A DNA stretch of 64,000 nt from Bradyrhizobium frederickii (GCF_004570865.1 NZ_SPQS01000006.1:310001-374000); one strand, 5' to 3'. Positions 45,394-54,710 are shown, counted from the first letter of the stretch. A program made the numbers and translations. The notes: generated from the sequence alone by a model not told the origin.

Positions 45394-45786
45394 ATGACAA
45401 ACGCGGCGGTACACATGGAAGGACAGCTCCACGCTCCGGCGCAGGGCGCAGTCGCAACGGGAGCCGTTCACGCCAAGGGGCAACAGCACCCGATCAAGCT
45501 CTACCTCGTGGTCTGGGGCTGGTTGTTCGTCCTCAGCACGTGCTCCTATCTCGTCGACTACTTTGGCCTACATGGCTATCTGAGGTGGTCGCTGATCCTG
45601 CTGTTCATGGTGTTGAAGGCCGGCCTGATCGTCGCCGTCTTCATGCACATGGCCTGGGAGCGACTGGCCTTGGCCTATGCCATCCTGCTGCCGCCGATCG
45701 CGGTATTGGTATTTGTGTCGATCATGGTGCTCGAATCCGAATACACGCACTTGCTTCGAGTCTTGTTCTTCGCAGCCCCGCCGTAG
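45394..45786 (+). CDS. cytochrome c oxidase subunit IV (prokaryotic type)
   Basis: Small membrane subunit of 130 residues with three helices in the C-terminal two thirds (LYLVVWGWLFVLSTCSYLV, SLILLFMVLKAGLIVAVFMHMAWERL and LALAYAILLPPIAVLVFVSIMVL). The KAGLIVAVFMHM motif is typical of the COX4 prokaryotic family. It ends the operon and is followed by a palindromic repeat that may terminate it. Confidence 0.88.
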   Translation: MTNAAVHMEGQLHAPAQGAVATGAVHAKGQQHPIKLYLVVWGWLFVLSTCSYLVDYFGLHGYLRWSLILLFMVLKAGLIVAVFMHMAWERLALAYAILLPPIAVLVFVSIMVLESEYTHLLRVLFFAAPP

Positions 45787-45804
45787 CAGAACGCGAGGTT
45801 CCCA

Positions 45805-45930
45805 CTGTCATGCCCCGCGCAGGCGGGGCATCCAGTACTCCGCGGCGGAAGTTGGTTTTCACAATGTCCGCCGCGGAGTACTGGATCATCCGCCCCAGTG
45901 CGCAAGTGCGCACAAGGCGGATGATGACAG
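45805..45930. repeat. intergenic palindromic repeat (CTGTCAT type)
   Basis: Ends CTGTCAT and ATGACAG, inner arms ATCCAGTACTCCGCGG and CCGCGGAGTACTGGAT (16-base perfect complements), and small hairpins near each end. It lies between the convergent cytochrome oxidase operon and nadE. Confidence 0.86.
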
Positions 45931-45982
45931 CGGAATGAGTAGCGAGATCGCCTGCCTCGCCCCCGCAAGCATCTTTGAAAGC

Positions 45983-47740
45983 TCACCCCTCGAACGCGTC
46001 GATCGACGCCTGGTTCCCGCGCGACACCAGCGTCTCGTCAGGCGCGGACACCCCCTCGCCCTTGTCGCGAAACCGGTTGGTGATGGGATAGCGGCGGTCG
46101 CGGCCGAAGTTTCTGGGCGTGACCTTCACGCCGGGCGCGGCCTGGCGGCGCTTGTATTCGGCGACGTTGAGCAGATGGTCGATGCGCGTGACGGTCTCGC
46201 GGTCGAAGCCGGCGGCGATGATCTGGTCCAGCGGCTCTTCGCGCTCGACCAGGCGCTCCAGGATGGCGTCGAGCACGTCATAGGGCGGCAGAGAATCCTG
46301 GTCGGTCTGGTTCTCGCGCAGCTCCGCGGTCGGCGGCCGCGTGATGATGTCGGGCGGGATCACCTCGCCGGCGGGCCCGAGCGCGCCGTCAGGCTTCCAG
46401 CTGTTGCGCAAGCTTGCCAGCCGAAACACCTGCGTCTTGTAGATATCCTTGATCGGATTGAAGCCGCCGTTCATGTCGCCATAGAGCGTGGCGTAGCCGA
46501 CCGACATCTCGGACTTGTTGCCTGTCGTCACCACCATCAGGCCGGTCTTATTGGAGATCGCCATCAGGAGCGTGCCGCGGGTGCGGGCCTGGAGATTCTC
46601 CTCGGTGATATCTGGCGGCAGATTCTTGAAGAGGCCCGAGAGGATGGTCTCGAACCCGCTGACGGCTTCCGCGATCGGCAGCACCTCGTAGCGGATGCCG
46701 AGATGGCCGGCGAGCTCGCCGGCATCCGCAATCGAATGTGCCGCCGTGTAGCGATACGGCAGCATCACGCCATGCACCTGATCGACACCGAGCGCATCGA
46801 CCGCGATAGCCGCGCACAGCGCGGAATCGATGCCGCCGGAAATGCCGAGCAGCACGCCGGGAAAGCCGTTCTTGCCGACATAGTCGCGCAGACCCAGCAC
46901 GCAGGCGGCGTAATCGGCCTTGTCGCCCTCGGGCAGCGTCGCGATCGGCCCCGCGCAGCGCCAATCGTCGCCGTTGCGGGTGAAGCGCAGCGTGACGATG
47001 CTTTCCTCGAATGCCGGCAGTTGCGCCGCCAGCGAGAGATCGCCGTTGAGCGCGAAGGAGGCGCCGTCGAACACCAGCTCGTCCTGGCCGCCGACCTGGT
47101 TGAGATAGACCAGCGGCAGCCCGCTCTCGGTGACGCGTGCCACCGCGACCGACAGGCGCACGTCGTTCTTGTCGCAGGCGTAAGGCGAGCCGTTCGGAAC
47201 CAGGATGATCTCGGCGCCGGTCTCGGCCAGCGTCTCGACCACGTTCTCGTAATCCTCGGACTCCTCCAGCCAGATGTCCTCGCAGATCGGCACGCCGATG
47301 CGCACGCCGCGCACGGTCACCGGACCAGCGGCGGGCCCACGCGAAAACAGCCGCTTCTCGTCGAACACGCCGTAATTCGGCAGGTTGCATTTGAAGCGCA
47401 AGCTGGCGATGCGGCCGCCGTCGAGCAGCGCGCAGGCATTGTAGAGCTTGCCCTCCTCGAGCCAAGGCGTGCCGACCAGCATCGCAGGCCCGCCATCGGC
47501 GGTCTCGCGCGCCAGAGCTTCGATCGCGGCGCGGCAGGCGGCCTGGAAAGACGGCTTCTGCACGAGGTCTTCCGGCGGATAGCCGGCGATGAACAATTCC
47601 GGAAACAGCACGAGATCGGCGCCGTCGGCGATCGCCTGCGCGCGCGCCGCCCGCGCCTTGGCGGCATTGCCCTCGATGTCGCCCATGGTCGGATTGAGCT
47701 GGGCGAGCGTGACCGCGAATGCGGCGAGACGTTCGGTCAT
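45983..47740 (-). CDS. nadE: glutamine-dependent NAD+ synthetase
   Basis: Final step of NAD synthesis: amidates nicotinate adenine dinucleotide using glutamine-derived ammonia. Its 585 residues have an N-terminal nitrilase-like glutaminase (Glu in LFPELFIAGYP; Cys in GVPICEDIWLEE) and a C-terminal synthetase with the PPi loop GISGGIDSALCAA. It starts at ATG 47740 and is the last gene of an operon with dgkA and class II DAHP synthase. Confidence 0.94.
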   Translation of the reverse strand: MTERLAAFAVTLAQLNPTMGDIEGNAAKARAARAQAIADGADLVLFPELFIAGYPPEDLVQKPSFQAACRAAIEALARETADGGPAMLVGTPWLEEGKLYNACALLDGGRIASLRFKCNLPNYGVFDEKRLFSRGPAAGPVTVRGVRIGVPICEDIWLEESEDYENVVETLAETGAEIILVPNGSPYACDKNDVRLSVAVARVTESGLPLVYLNQVGGQDELVFDGASFALNGDLSLAAQLPAFEESIVTLRFTRNGDDWRCAGPIATLPEGDKADYAACVLGLRDYVGKNGFPGVLLGISGGIDSALCAAIAVDALGVDQVHGVMLPYRYTAAHSIADAGELAGHLGIRYEVLPIAEAVSGFETILSGLFKNLPPDITEENLQARTRGTLLMAISNKTGLMVVTTGNKSEMSVGYATLYGDMNGGFNPIKDIYKTQVFRLASLRNSWKPDGALGPAGEVIPPDIITRPPTAELRENQTDQDSLPPYDVLDAILERLVEREEPLDQIIAAGFDRETVTRIDHLLNVAEYKRRQAAPGVKVTPRNFGRDRRYPITNRFRDKGEGVSAPDETLVSRGNQASIDAFEG

Positions 47741-47763
47741 CGGGCGCCCTTATCCGTTCCTCG

Positions 47764-48117
47764 TTAGACGAAACCCAACCGCTCGACGATGGCGAAGATC
47801 CAGAACGCACCGGCCATCAGCAGCGCCACGCCGACCGCGGCCGAGCCCATGTCCTTGACCCGGCCGATCTGCTTGTCGTGATCCATGGTCAGGCGGTCGG
47901 CGAGCTTCTCGATCGCGGTGTTGAGGAGTTCGACGACCAGCACGAAGGCGACGGCGCAGACCAGCTCGGCGGCCCGCATCGCGGTCGCGGCGACGAACCA
48001 GGCGAGCGGCACCGACAGCAGGAGCGCAAACATCTCCTCGCGGACGGCCTGCTCCGATCGAAGCGCAAAAGCCAGACCGTTACGGGAATTGATCGTGGCC
48101 TTCCAGATCCGCAGCAA
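47764..48117 (-). CDS. dgkA: diacylglycerol kinase
   Basis: Small integral membrane kinase of 117 residues that recycles diacylglycerol to phosphatidate. The active-site region VVELLNTAIEKLADR is intact, and three membrane helices follow the amphipathic N terminus. The start is TTG at 48117, since no earlier ATG is in frame and the conserved LRIWKATINSRNGLAFALRSE begins there. It begins four bases after the DAHP synthase stop, and nadE starts 23 bases beyond its own stop. Confidence 0.88.
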   Translation of the reverse strand: MLRIWKATINSRNGLAFALRSEQAVREEMFALLLSVPLAWFVAATAMRAAELVCAVAFVLVVELLNTAIEKLADRLTMDHDKQIGRVKDMGSAAVGVALLMAGAFWIFAIVERLGFV

Positions 48118-48121
48118 GGTT

Positions 48122-49510
48122 TTAGAGCCCCGCTGCGACCGGCATCGGCTGGGCCTTGCCGGCGCGCTCCTGCTTGAGCAGTTCTGCGATCAGGAAAGCC
48201 ATGTCGATGGATTGCTCGGCGTTGAGGCGGGGATCGCAGACCGTGTGGTAGCGGTCGTTGAGGTCCTCGTCAGTGATCGCGCGGGCGCCGCCGAGGCATT
48301 CGGTGACGTCCTGGCCCGTCATTTCCAGATGCACGCCGCCGGCATGGGTGCCTTCGGCGGCATGGATCGCGAAGAACGATTTCACCTCGGACAGGATGCG
48401 GTCGAAGGGGCGCGTCTTGTAGCCCGAGGTCGAGGTGATCGTATTGCCGTGCATGGGATCGCAGGACCAGACCACCACCCGGCCCTCGCGCTTAACGGCG
48501 CGGATCATGTTCGGCAGGTGCTCTCCGACCTTGTCCGAGCCGAAGCGGCCGATCAGCGTCAACCGGCCCGGCTCGTTGTCGGGGTTGAGCACGTCGATCA
48601 GCTTCAGGAGCTCGTCGGGCTTCAGCGACGGGCCGCACTTCAGCCCGATCGGGTTCTTGATGCCGCGGAAATATTCGATATGGCCGTGATCGAGCTGGCG
48701 GGTGCGGTCGCCGATCCAGATCATGTGGCCCGAGGTCGCGTACCAATCCCCGGTGGTGGAATCGACGCGGGTCATGGCCTGCTCGTAGCCGAGCAGCAAT
48801 GCCTCGTGGCTGGTGTAGAAATCGGTGGCGCGCAGCTCCGGATGGCTCTCGAGATCGAGGCCGCAGGCGCGCATGAAGTTGAGCGCGTCCGAGATGCGGT
48901 CGGCCAGCTCCTTGTAGCGGCGGGACTGCGGGGAATCCTTGAGGAAGCCCAGCATCCATTGATGCACGCTGCCGAGATTGGCGAAGCCGCCGGTGGCAAA
49001 GGCGCGCAGCAGATTCAGCGTCGCGGCCGACTGGCGATAGGCCATCAGCTGGCGCTGCGGATCGGGGACGCGCGCTTCCCTGGTGAAGGCGATGTCGTTG
49101 ACGATGTCGCCGCGATAGCTCGGCAGCTCGACGCCATTCACCTTCTCGGTCGGCGACGAGCGCGGCTTGGCGAACTGCCCGGCGATGCGGCCGACCTTCA
49201 CCACCGGCACGGCGCCGGCATAGGTCAAGACCACCGCCATCTGCAGCAGCACGCGGAAGAAGTCGCGGATATTGTTGGCGCCGTGCTCGGCAAAGCTCTC
49301 GGCGCAGTCGCCGCCCTGAAGCAGGAAGGCTTCGCCGGCCGCAACGCGCGCCAGCGCCTTCTTCAGGTTGCGGGCCTCGCCCGCGAACACCAGCGGCGGA
49401 AAGGTCGCAAGCTGCGCCTCGACGTCGGCCAGGGCCTTGGCGTCGGGGTAGTCGGGCACCTGTAGCACCGGCTTGCTGCGCCAGGACTCGGGCGTCCACC
49501 GCTCGGACAT
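48122..49510 (-). CDS. class II (plant-like) 3-deoxy-7-phosphoheptulonate synthase
   Basis: First step of the shikimate pathway, condensing phosphoenolpyruvate and erythrose 4-phosphate. The 462-residue class II form (AroA-II) shows [35 protein letters not shown] and [10 protein letters not shown], where metal and substrate ligands lie. ATG at 49510 is used; an in-frame start at 49540 has no support. It heads the aroG-dgkA-nadE operon. Confidence 0.92.
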   Translation of the reverse strand: MSERWTPESWRSKPVLQVPDYPDAKALADVEAQLATFPPLVFAGEARNLKKALARVAAGEAFLLQGGDCAESFAEHGANNIRDFFRVLLQMAVVLTYAGAVPVVKVGRIAGQFAKPRSSPTEKVNGVELPSYRGDIVNDIAFTREARVPDPQRQLMAYRQSAATLNLLRAFATGGFANLGSVHQWMLGFLKDSPQSRRYKELADRISDALNFMRACGLDLESHPELRATDFYTSHEALLLGYEQAMTRVDSTTGDWYATSGHMIWIGDRTRQLDHGHIEYFRGIKNPIGLKCGPSLKPDELLKLIDVLNPDNEPGRLTLIGRFGSDKVGEHLPNMIRAVKREGRVVVWSCDPMHGNTITSTSGYKTRPFDRILSEVKSFFAIHAAEGTHAGGVHLEMTGQDVTECLGGARAITDEDLNDRYHTVCDPRLNAEQSIDMAFLIAELLKQERAGKAQPMPVAAGL

Positions 49511-49691
49511 CGCAATCTCTCCGTGAAGCAAAAAGCACAACCTGATCTGGGGGTTGTGAGGGCCGCCTTATACACAGGCTGGCTCCGCCCCGCCAGTTGT
49601 AAATCCGTTTGGCATCGCAAGCCCTTGCGGGGAAAGCCAAATTCGCATTTGCTGGGAAAGCTTGAGGAAACTGGCGAAATAGCTCCTGGCC

Positions 49692-50588
49692 ATGGGCGCG
49701 GCATTGGACGACGTTTTCATCGACGAGATCAGCTTCCCGGCGACCGACGGGTATGGGCTCACCGGCACCCTGTTCCTGCCGCGGGGGGCCAAGCGCCACG
49801 CCGTGCTGATCAACTCGGCGACCGCGGTCCCGCGCAAAATCTATCGCGGCTTTGCTTCCTACCTCGCCCATCGCGGCTGCGCGGTGCTCACTTACGACTA
49901 TCGCGGCATCGGCGATTCCCGGCTGCCGGCGATGGTCGGCTACAACCGGCCAAAGTCGCTGGTCGGCTTCAAGGCCTCGATGTCGGACTGGGCCGCGCTG
50001 GACGTCACCGCCGCGGTGCGCTGGATGCGCGAGCGGTACAATACGCTGCCGCTCGCCTATATCGGTCATTCCTTCGGCGGCCAGGCGCTCGGGCTGATCG
50101 CGAACAATACCGACATCTCTCGTGCTGCCTTGGTGGCCTCGCAGGCCGCGACCTGGCGGCTGATGACCTCACCCGAGAAGTACCGCGTCTTCGCGTTCAT
50201 GAACCTCGTCGGCGTACCGCTGGTCCACGCGCTCGGCTATGCGCCGGGCTGGGCCGGAATCGGCGAGGATCTGCCCAAGGGGGTCTTCCTGCAATGGTCC
50301 GAGTGGGTCTCGAGCCCCCGTTATCTCTTCGATTCCAAGCTGCCGGCGCTGGACAATTTCACCAAGTTCAAGGGCGAGCTGCGGGCGCTGTGCTTTTCCG
50401 ACGATCCCTGGGCGACGCGGCCCGCGGTCGAGCTGCTCACAAGCGGGTTCTCCGCGATCAAGCCGGAGGTGCTGACGGTGAAGCCGTCCGAGGTCGGCGC
50501 CAAGGCCATCGGCCATTTCGGCTTCTTCCGCCCCGAACACCGCGACACGCTGTGGCGCGGCGTCGCTGAATGGGTCCAGGGGGAGTGA
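49692..50588 (+). CDS. alpha/beta hydrolase
   Basis: Hydrolase of 298 residues with a nucleophile elbow GHSFGG (YIGHSFGGQALGL) and an oxyanion loop in LINSATAVPRKIYRGFA. C-terminal FRPEHRDTLWRGVAEWV probably carries the catalytic His. It is similar to a family of predicted esterases of unknown substrate. ATG at 49692 follows GGAG-like sequence. The 180-base upstream gap holds no clear promoter. Confidence 0.82.
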   Translation: MGAALDDVFIDEISFPATDGYGLTGTLFLPRGAKRHAVLINSATAVPRKIYRGFASYLAHRGCAVLTYDYRGIGDSRLPAMVGYNRPKSLVGFKASMSDWAALDVTAAVRWMRERYNTLPLAYIGHSFGGQALGLIANNTDISRAALVASQAATWRLMTSPEKYRVFAFMNLVGVPLVHALGYAPGWAGIGEDLPKGVFLQWSEWVSSPRYLFDSKLPALDNFTKFKGELRALCFSDDPWATRPAVELLTSGFSAIKPEVLTVKPSEVGAKAIGHFGFFRPEHRDTLWRGVAEWVQGE

Positions 50589-50595
50589 GACGGCG

Positions 50596-50859
50596 TCAGC
50601 GAATGATGGTCGTGAGAGACGAGTAGCGCCTGTTCGGTCTTGCATCGCTCGGCGCGAATTGTGCGAACGCTTCGCTGACGCGGACCGCCGGCGGCGTGTC
50701 GCTCGCAAACCGAAACTCCTTCGGCCGCGGCGCATAGAAGCTGGCGCGGTAATAAGCGTCGTCGAAGCGCGCCTCGCCGACCCCGAACAATGCGTCACAG
50801 ACCAGCAGGAGCGCGTAGACTCCCGCGACGGCTGCGACGATCTCCCTGAGAATTGACAT
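50596..50859 (-). CDS. hypothetical small protein
   Basis: Unrecognised protein of 87 residues. An N-terminal hydrophobic segment (about 7-28, VAAVAGVYALLLVCDALFGV) could be a signal anchor, followed by a basic, aromatic tail (ARFDDAYYRASFYAPRPKEFRF). The start is ATG at 50859. It is convergent with the hydrolase and has no obvious operon partner. Confidence 0.5.
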   Translation of the reverse strand: MSILREIVAAVAGVYALLLVCDALFGVGEARFDDAYYRASFYAPRPKEFRFASDTPPAVRVSEAFAQFAPSDARPNRRYSSLTTIIR

Positions 50860-51064
50860 GCCGATAGCCCTGCCCTTTTGCGGGCAGGATGCAGACCGGT
50901 TCCAAAGACCTGGTTTAAAGCGCCGGGCTTGTTGTCCGCAGCGTTTGCCGCCGTTGAACGGATTGCAGACAATTTGATCGATCTCGCAAAAAGAGCCCGC
51001 CGGATCGGACGATCGGGCGGGCCCCTGGACTGGCCGCTCGGGAGGCCTCAGGCGGCCAGGTCCG

Positions 51065-51649
51065 TCAGTCGTGGGCGGCCTTCTCGCGATGGCCGCTCTC
51101 GCTGAGACGATCGACCCAGGCGATGCCGATCGCGGAGATGATGAAGGTCAGGTGGATCAGCACCTGCCACATCACGCCGGTCTCGGTGAAGTTGCTGCGC
51201 GTGGTGCCGAGATTGCCGGCTTCGATGAAGGTTCTGAGCAGCGAGATCGAGGAAATGCCGATGATCGCCATCGCCAGCTTGATCTTGAGCACGCTGGCAT
51301 TGACGTGACCGAGCCATTCCGGCTCGTCCGGATGCCCGCTCAGGTTCAGGCGGGAGACGAAGGTCTCGTAGCCGCCGACGATCACCATGATAAGCAGGTT
51401 CGAGATCATGACCACGTCGATCAGCCCGAGCACGACCAGCATGATCTGCTGCTCGCTGGCGTCAAACGAGTGCAGGACCAGGTGCCAGAGCTCCTTCAGG
51501 AACAGCAGCACATAGACGGCCTGGGCGACGATGAGGCCGACATAGAGCGGCAATTGCAGCCAGCGTGAGCCGAAGATCAGCTTCGGAAGCAGCCCGACCG
51601 GCGGCTGCGGTGCGGTCGGCACCGAAGGTGCTTTGGGTTCAGACGTCAT
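51065..51649 (-). CDS. UPF0114 (YqhA-like) membrane protein
   Basis: Four-helix inner-membrane protein of 194 residues of the UPF0114/TIGR00645 family, function unknown. Helices are near residues 30-52, 68-92 (QIMLVVLGLIDVVMISNLLIMVIV), 125-143 and 155-173. It starts 32 bases after the TerC-like gene and is the last gene of a four-gene operon with TerB- and TerC-like proteins. Confidence 0.85.
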   Translation of the reverse strand: MTSEPKAPSVPTAPQPPVGLLPKLIFGSRWLQLPLYVGLIVAQAVYVLLFLKELWHLVLHSFDASEQQIMLVVLGLIDVVMISNLLIMVIVGGYETFVSRLNLSGHPDEPEWLGHVNASVLKIKLAMAIIGISSISLLRTFIEAGNLGTTRSNFTETGVMWQVLIHLTFIISAIGIAWVDRLSESGHREKAAHD

Positions 51650-51681
51650 GGATCACTCCGGATTGCGGACGGGCGTGCGCC

Positions 51682-52317
51682 TCAGAGACTCGCGATGACA
51701 GGCGCGAGCTCGAGCGAACCCCGATAGATCATCTCGAAGGCGACGTAAATGATGATGGCAAGGCCGACATAGGCGACCCAGCGATGCTTCTGGAGCACGC
51801 GGCCGAGCAGATCGGCGGCGACGCCCATCATCGCGACCGAGAGCAACAGGCCGAAAATGAGGATGTAGGGGTGCTCGCGCGCGGCGCCCGCGACCGCGAG
51901 CACGTTGTCGAGCGACATCGAGACGTCGGCCGCGACGATCTGCACCGCGGCCTGGCCGAAGGTCTTTGGCCGCGCGGGCTCGGCGTCGGCGCCGCTGCCA
52001 TGACTGAACGCGAGTTGCCTCGCATGCGATTGCTCGCGCAGTTCGCGCCACATCTTCCAGCATACCCAGAGCAGCAGCACGCCGCCGGCAAGCAACAGGC
52101 CGATGATCTGCAGCAGCTGGGTGGCGACGCCGGCAAAGACGATGCGCAGTGCGGTGGCAGCAGCGATGCCGACGATGATGGCGCGGCGGCGCTGCTCGGC
52201 CGGCAGTCCCGCTGCGGCAAGGCCGATGACAACGGCGTTGTCGCCGGCGAGAACGAGGTCGATCAGGACGACTTGAAGCAGCGCAGACAGCGCATCGGGC
52301 GTGATGAATTCAGTCAT
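51682..52317 (-). CDS. TerC-family membrane protein
   Basis: Seven-helix membrane protein of 211 residues with the TerC signature LVLAGDNAVVIGLAAAG and a second SLDNVLAVAG, both with acidic residues inside the membrane. Relatives such as YjbE export manganese or calcium and protect exoenzymes or confer tellurite resistance. Its ATG overlaps the stop of the preceding gene (ATGA), so they are co-translated. Confidence 0.87.
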   Translation of the reverse strand: MTEFITPDALSALLQVVLIDLVLAGDNAVVIGLAAAGLPAEQRRRAIIVGIAAATALRIVFAGVATQLLQIIGLLLAGGVLLLWVCWKMWRELREQSHARQLAFSHGSGADAEPARPKTFGQAAVQIVAADVSMSLDNVLAVAGAAREHPYILIFGLLLSVAMMGVAADLLGRVLQKHRWVAYVGLAIIIYVAFEMIYRGSLELAPVIASL

Positions 52318-52676
52318 GATTGATCATTCTTCGCTACGGACGGATCGAGCCAATGCGGCTTGCGACGCTCGATCCAGTCGAAGACCTTCGAACGGGAGGA
52401 GCGCAGCGCAGGCACGTCCTCGGCGAGCAGCGCGAGACCCAGCGGCAGCATCCAGATCCCGAGCAACGGCAGGATGGAGAGCACACCGCCGGCGACGAGC
52501 AGCGCGCCCGAGGGGATTCTGACCCAGCGGCTCGACGGTTTGAGCAGATAGGTGACGGTCTCGCTCACGCGCGGTGGCAATCGATCGACGAGCTTGTCGA
52601 GGCGCGGGTCACCGCCCGCCAGCTCGCTGGCGGGACGTGCGGCCTCACGCGTACGCTCGTTCGATGCTGCGCTCAT
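52314..52676 (-). CDS. hypothetical membrane protein of a TerC operon
   Basis: Protein of 120 residues with a hydrophilic N terminus and one longer hydrophobic stretch (about 58-86, GALLVAGGVLSILPLLGIWMLPLGLALLAED). The pattern resembles the PGPGW small transmembrane family, but identification is uncertain. Its stop overlaps the start of TerC, and it begins two bases after the TerB-like gene, so it belongs to that operon. Confidence 0.62.
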   Translation of the reverse strand: MSAASNERTREAARPASELAGGDPRLDKLVDRLPPRVSETVTYLLKPSSRWVRIPSGALLVAGGVLSILPLLGIWMLPLGLALLAEDVPALRSSRSKVFDWIERRKPHWLDPSVAKNDQS

Positions 52677-52678
52677 GC

Positions 52679-53152
52679 TTACTCCTCCGTGGCCAATTGC
52701 CGTTCGGTCTGCCCCTGACCCGACGGGATCGACTTCGCGCGCGGCAGCGCCAGTGTCAGCAAGCGCAACAATTTGATCGCCTGCACTTCGTGGGGATGGA
52801 CGTCTTCGTCGGCGGCCGCGACTCGCTGCGACAGTTCCATCAGATGTGACGACAACGGCATGTCCGAGACCGGCCGCAGCGTCTCGATCACGACATTGGC
52901 AAAATCCGGCTCCTCCAGCCGCTCGGCGAGTGCGTCGAACATTGCAAACAGCCTCTCGTCGTCGAGATGCGGCGCCAATCCGCGAGCCCTGATGAACCGG
53001 ATCACCTCGTCGCGCTCGACCGGCGAAACCCGCCGGTCGGCCACGGCGACGAGCGCGCCGGCAATCACCAGCGCGGCCGCAGCCTGCTCGTTCAGACTGG
53101 ACGGCTCCGCGATCTCGATCTCGATCGGATTTGAATGCTTGGCGTCGGACAT
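52679..53152 (-). CDS. TerB-like (tellurite-resistance-type) cytoplasmic protein
   Basis: All-helical protein of 157 residues with the TerB/DjlA-N acidic helical repeat (EQAAAALVIAGALVAVADRRVSPVERDEV...VAAADEDVHPHEVQAI). The two acidic turns (ADRRVSPVE, ADEDVHPHE) are typical metal-binding loops of the family. ATG at 53152 is used; the longer open frame from 53269 has no support. It starts a four-gene operon with TerC- and UPF0114-type membrane proteins. Confidence 0.78.
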   Translation of the reverse strand: MSDAKHSNPIEIEIAEPSSLNEQAAAALVIAGALVAVADRRVSPVERDEVIRFIRARGLAPHLDDERLFAMFDALAERLEEPDFANVVIETLRPVSDMPLSSHLMELSQRVAAADEDVHPHEVQAIKLLRLLTLALPRAKSIPSGQGQTERQLATEE

Positions 53153-53454
53153 CGTTGCTCCCTTATTGCGAAATGACCGCACGGAGCTGCGATGGGGACG
53201 ATGAGGTCGGAGAGAACATCGAGGGCCCGACGATCGGCCAATCCATCGCATTCGCGCGGGACAGGTCATCCGACATCACGAGGTTTGCCGACATTGTCGG
53301 CGTCCTCGCCAGAGGGGCCCGGATTCTTGTTCGTGTCAGAGATAAAGGTGGGCCTGTCGGAATCAAGGCAAGATGACTGCGACCAGCCGCCGCATCGGTT
53401 CCATATCTATCGGAACGGGCCGGGGGAGCGACGCCTTCGAACCCCATCCCGATG
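53153..53454. other. intergenic region upstream of the TerB/TerC operon
   Basis: About 300 bases. A perfect hairpin GCCGAC-ATT-GTCGGC lies at 53287-53301, and an inverted repeat GTTCC-N9-GGAAC at 53398-53416. Nothing resembling a manganese (yybP-ykoY) riboswitch is recognisable, and no gene is present. Confidence 0.5.
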
Positions 53455-53937
53455 TCAGCTTGCGCAGGAGCGCACCGTCAAGCGCTCCCCCCTGACTACT
53501 GCTTCAACCGCTTTGCGTGCGACGTCGTCAAAGTCGGACGGTTGCAGATAGCCCTGCGCATAAGCTTCCTGCGTCAGTCGCTCGAGGCGTTTGTCTTCGC
53601 CGGTGGACCATTGCTTCGTGATGTAGTCCGCACCGGGCCTGCCAAAGGTCTCGGGGTAACGTTCGGCCTCGTTCTGACGGCGATAGTAATATCCGTTGAC
53701 CGAACCGATGAACCGCTTCCGGCCCTCACCTGCACAGCGCGAGCCATAGGGAATTTCGAACGCCAGCGTCGCTTCACGGCGCGTCCTCGCTCTCCCGTCG
53801 ACGAAGATCGCTTCGTTGGAGCCATAGCCCGGACCGTCGGTTGGCCTTGCAGGCTCGGCTGGCTTTTGCGGCGCAAATGCCCAAGCGGCAACCTGACAGA
53901 CGACCAGGGCCCAGACGATGAACCAGGCACGATTCAT
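53455..53937 (-). CDS. hypothetical exported protein
   Basis: Unrecognised protein of 160 residues. An N-terminal hydrophobic segment (about 4-21, WFIVWALVVCQVAAWAFA) is a signal peptide or anchor. The mature part has a Tyr/Arg-rich region (SVNGYYYRRQNEAERYPETFG) and one C-terminal Cys. ATG at 53937 overlaps the stop of the upstream gene by four bases, so it is co-translated with it. A two-gene unit of unknown role. Confidence 0.65.
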   Translation of the reverse strand: MNRAWFIVWALVVCQVAAWAFAPQKPAEPARPTDGPGYGSNEAIFVDGRARTRREATLAFEIPYGSRCAGEGRKRFIGSVNGYYYRRQNEAERYPETFGRPGADYITKQWSTGEDKRLERLTQEAYAQGYLQPSDFDDVARKAVEAVVRGERLTVRSCAS

Positions 53938-54533
53938 CTCGCATTCGTCCCGCGTTGCTGCGGCAGGCACACAGGAGACGGATCGGACCACAGGCCGGGC
54001 CCGGCAAACTGGAGCACCGTGAGGCGGATCTCCTCCGGGAAATCCTCCTTGACGATTCCCTTTTGGTCGAACGCCTCGGCGAGCTGCGCGCGGACGCGAA
54101 CGTCAAGCGGCGTCGAGTATGCGGCATTGGCCTGATCACGCTTCTTTTCGCTACAGAACATCGCCAGTGCCGGATTTGGGCAGTCGAAAATCTTCATGTA
54201 GCCCCGCGCATAGGCCGACGTTGCCGCGATAAGGTTCGCCTTCATCGTTTTGTCACACGGCGACATCGCGTAGGCAGTGCCAGCCTGCAGCGCGTCCATG
54301 CGCAGCGCATCGAGCTGCGGATCCTTGTCACTTTGCAGGGTGTGCTTGGCTTCCCACGCCTTGCGTTCGTGCACCTTGACACTCTCGTCGCCGAACGAGG
54401 TCGTGAGTGTCGCCTTCAACTCACCGGTCGGTGAAGAGGAAGCGACGGTCATGGGAAAGCCGCGCATCGCCCAGGACACGCCGACAAAGGCGGTGACGAA
54501 CGCCATGCAAGTGAAAAGAACGAAGCGGCTCAT
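53934..54533 (-). CDS. hypothetical exported protein
   Basis: Unrecognised protein of 199 residues with an N-terminal hydrophobic segment (MSRFVLFTCMAFVTAFVGVSWA) and a predicted helical, Cys-containing mature part (YMKIFDCPNPALAMFCSEKK). The start is ATG at 54533; an in-frame ATG at 54542 is an alternative. It overlaps the downstream gene and probably acts with it in the periplasm. Confidence 0.65.
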   Translation of the reverse strand: MSRFVLFTCMAFVTAFVGVSWAMRGFPMTVASSSPTGELKATLTTSFGDESVKVHERKAWEAKHTLQSDKDPQLDALRMDALQAGTAYAMSPCDKTMKANLIAATSAYARGYMKIFDCPNPALAMFCSEKKRDQANAAYSTPLDVRVRAQLAEAFDQKGIVKEDFPEEIRLTVLQFAGPGLWSDPSPVCLPQQRGTNAR

Positions 54534-54710
54534 AATGCGCACTCAAATTACCGGGCGCAACCTAGCCGTGTCCTGTTAACAGTTTACTAGGACGTGTACT
54601 CAAAACCCGATCGACCCGCGCGGAGGGAGGGTCCGTTTAACCCTCAAGACCGGACATGGCCAGTTCGCCCCGGCTGGTCCCTTAAGGGGCCAGAAGCGGA
54701 AGTCCTCTAA

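Noticed and set aside
45677..47767. 696-codon frame antisense to nadE
   Set aside because: nadE is unmistakable on the other strand. The antisense frame only reflects codon bias.
51682..53152. Full tellurite-resistance (ter) gene cluster
   Set aside because: Only TerB- and TerC-type proteins are present, with no TerD/TerZ/TerA-like genes.
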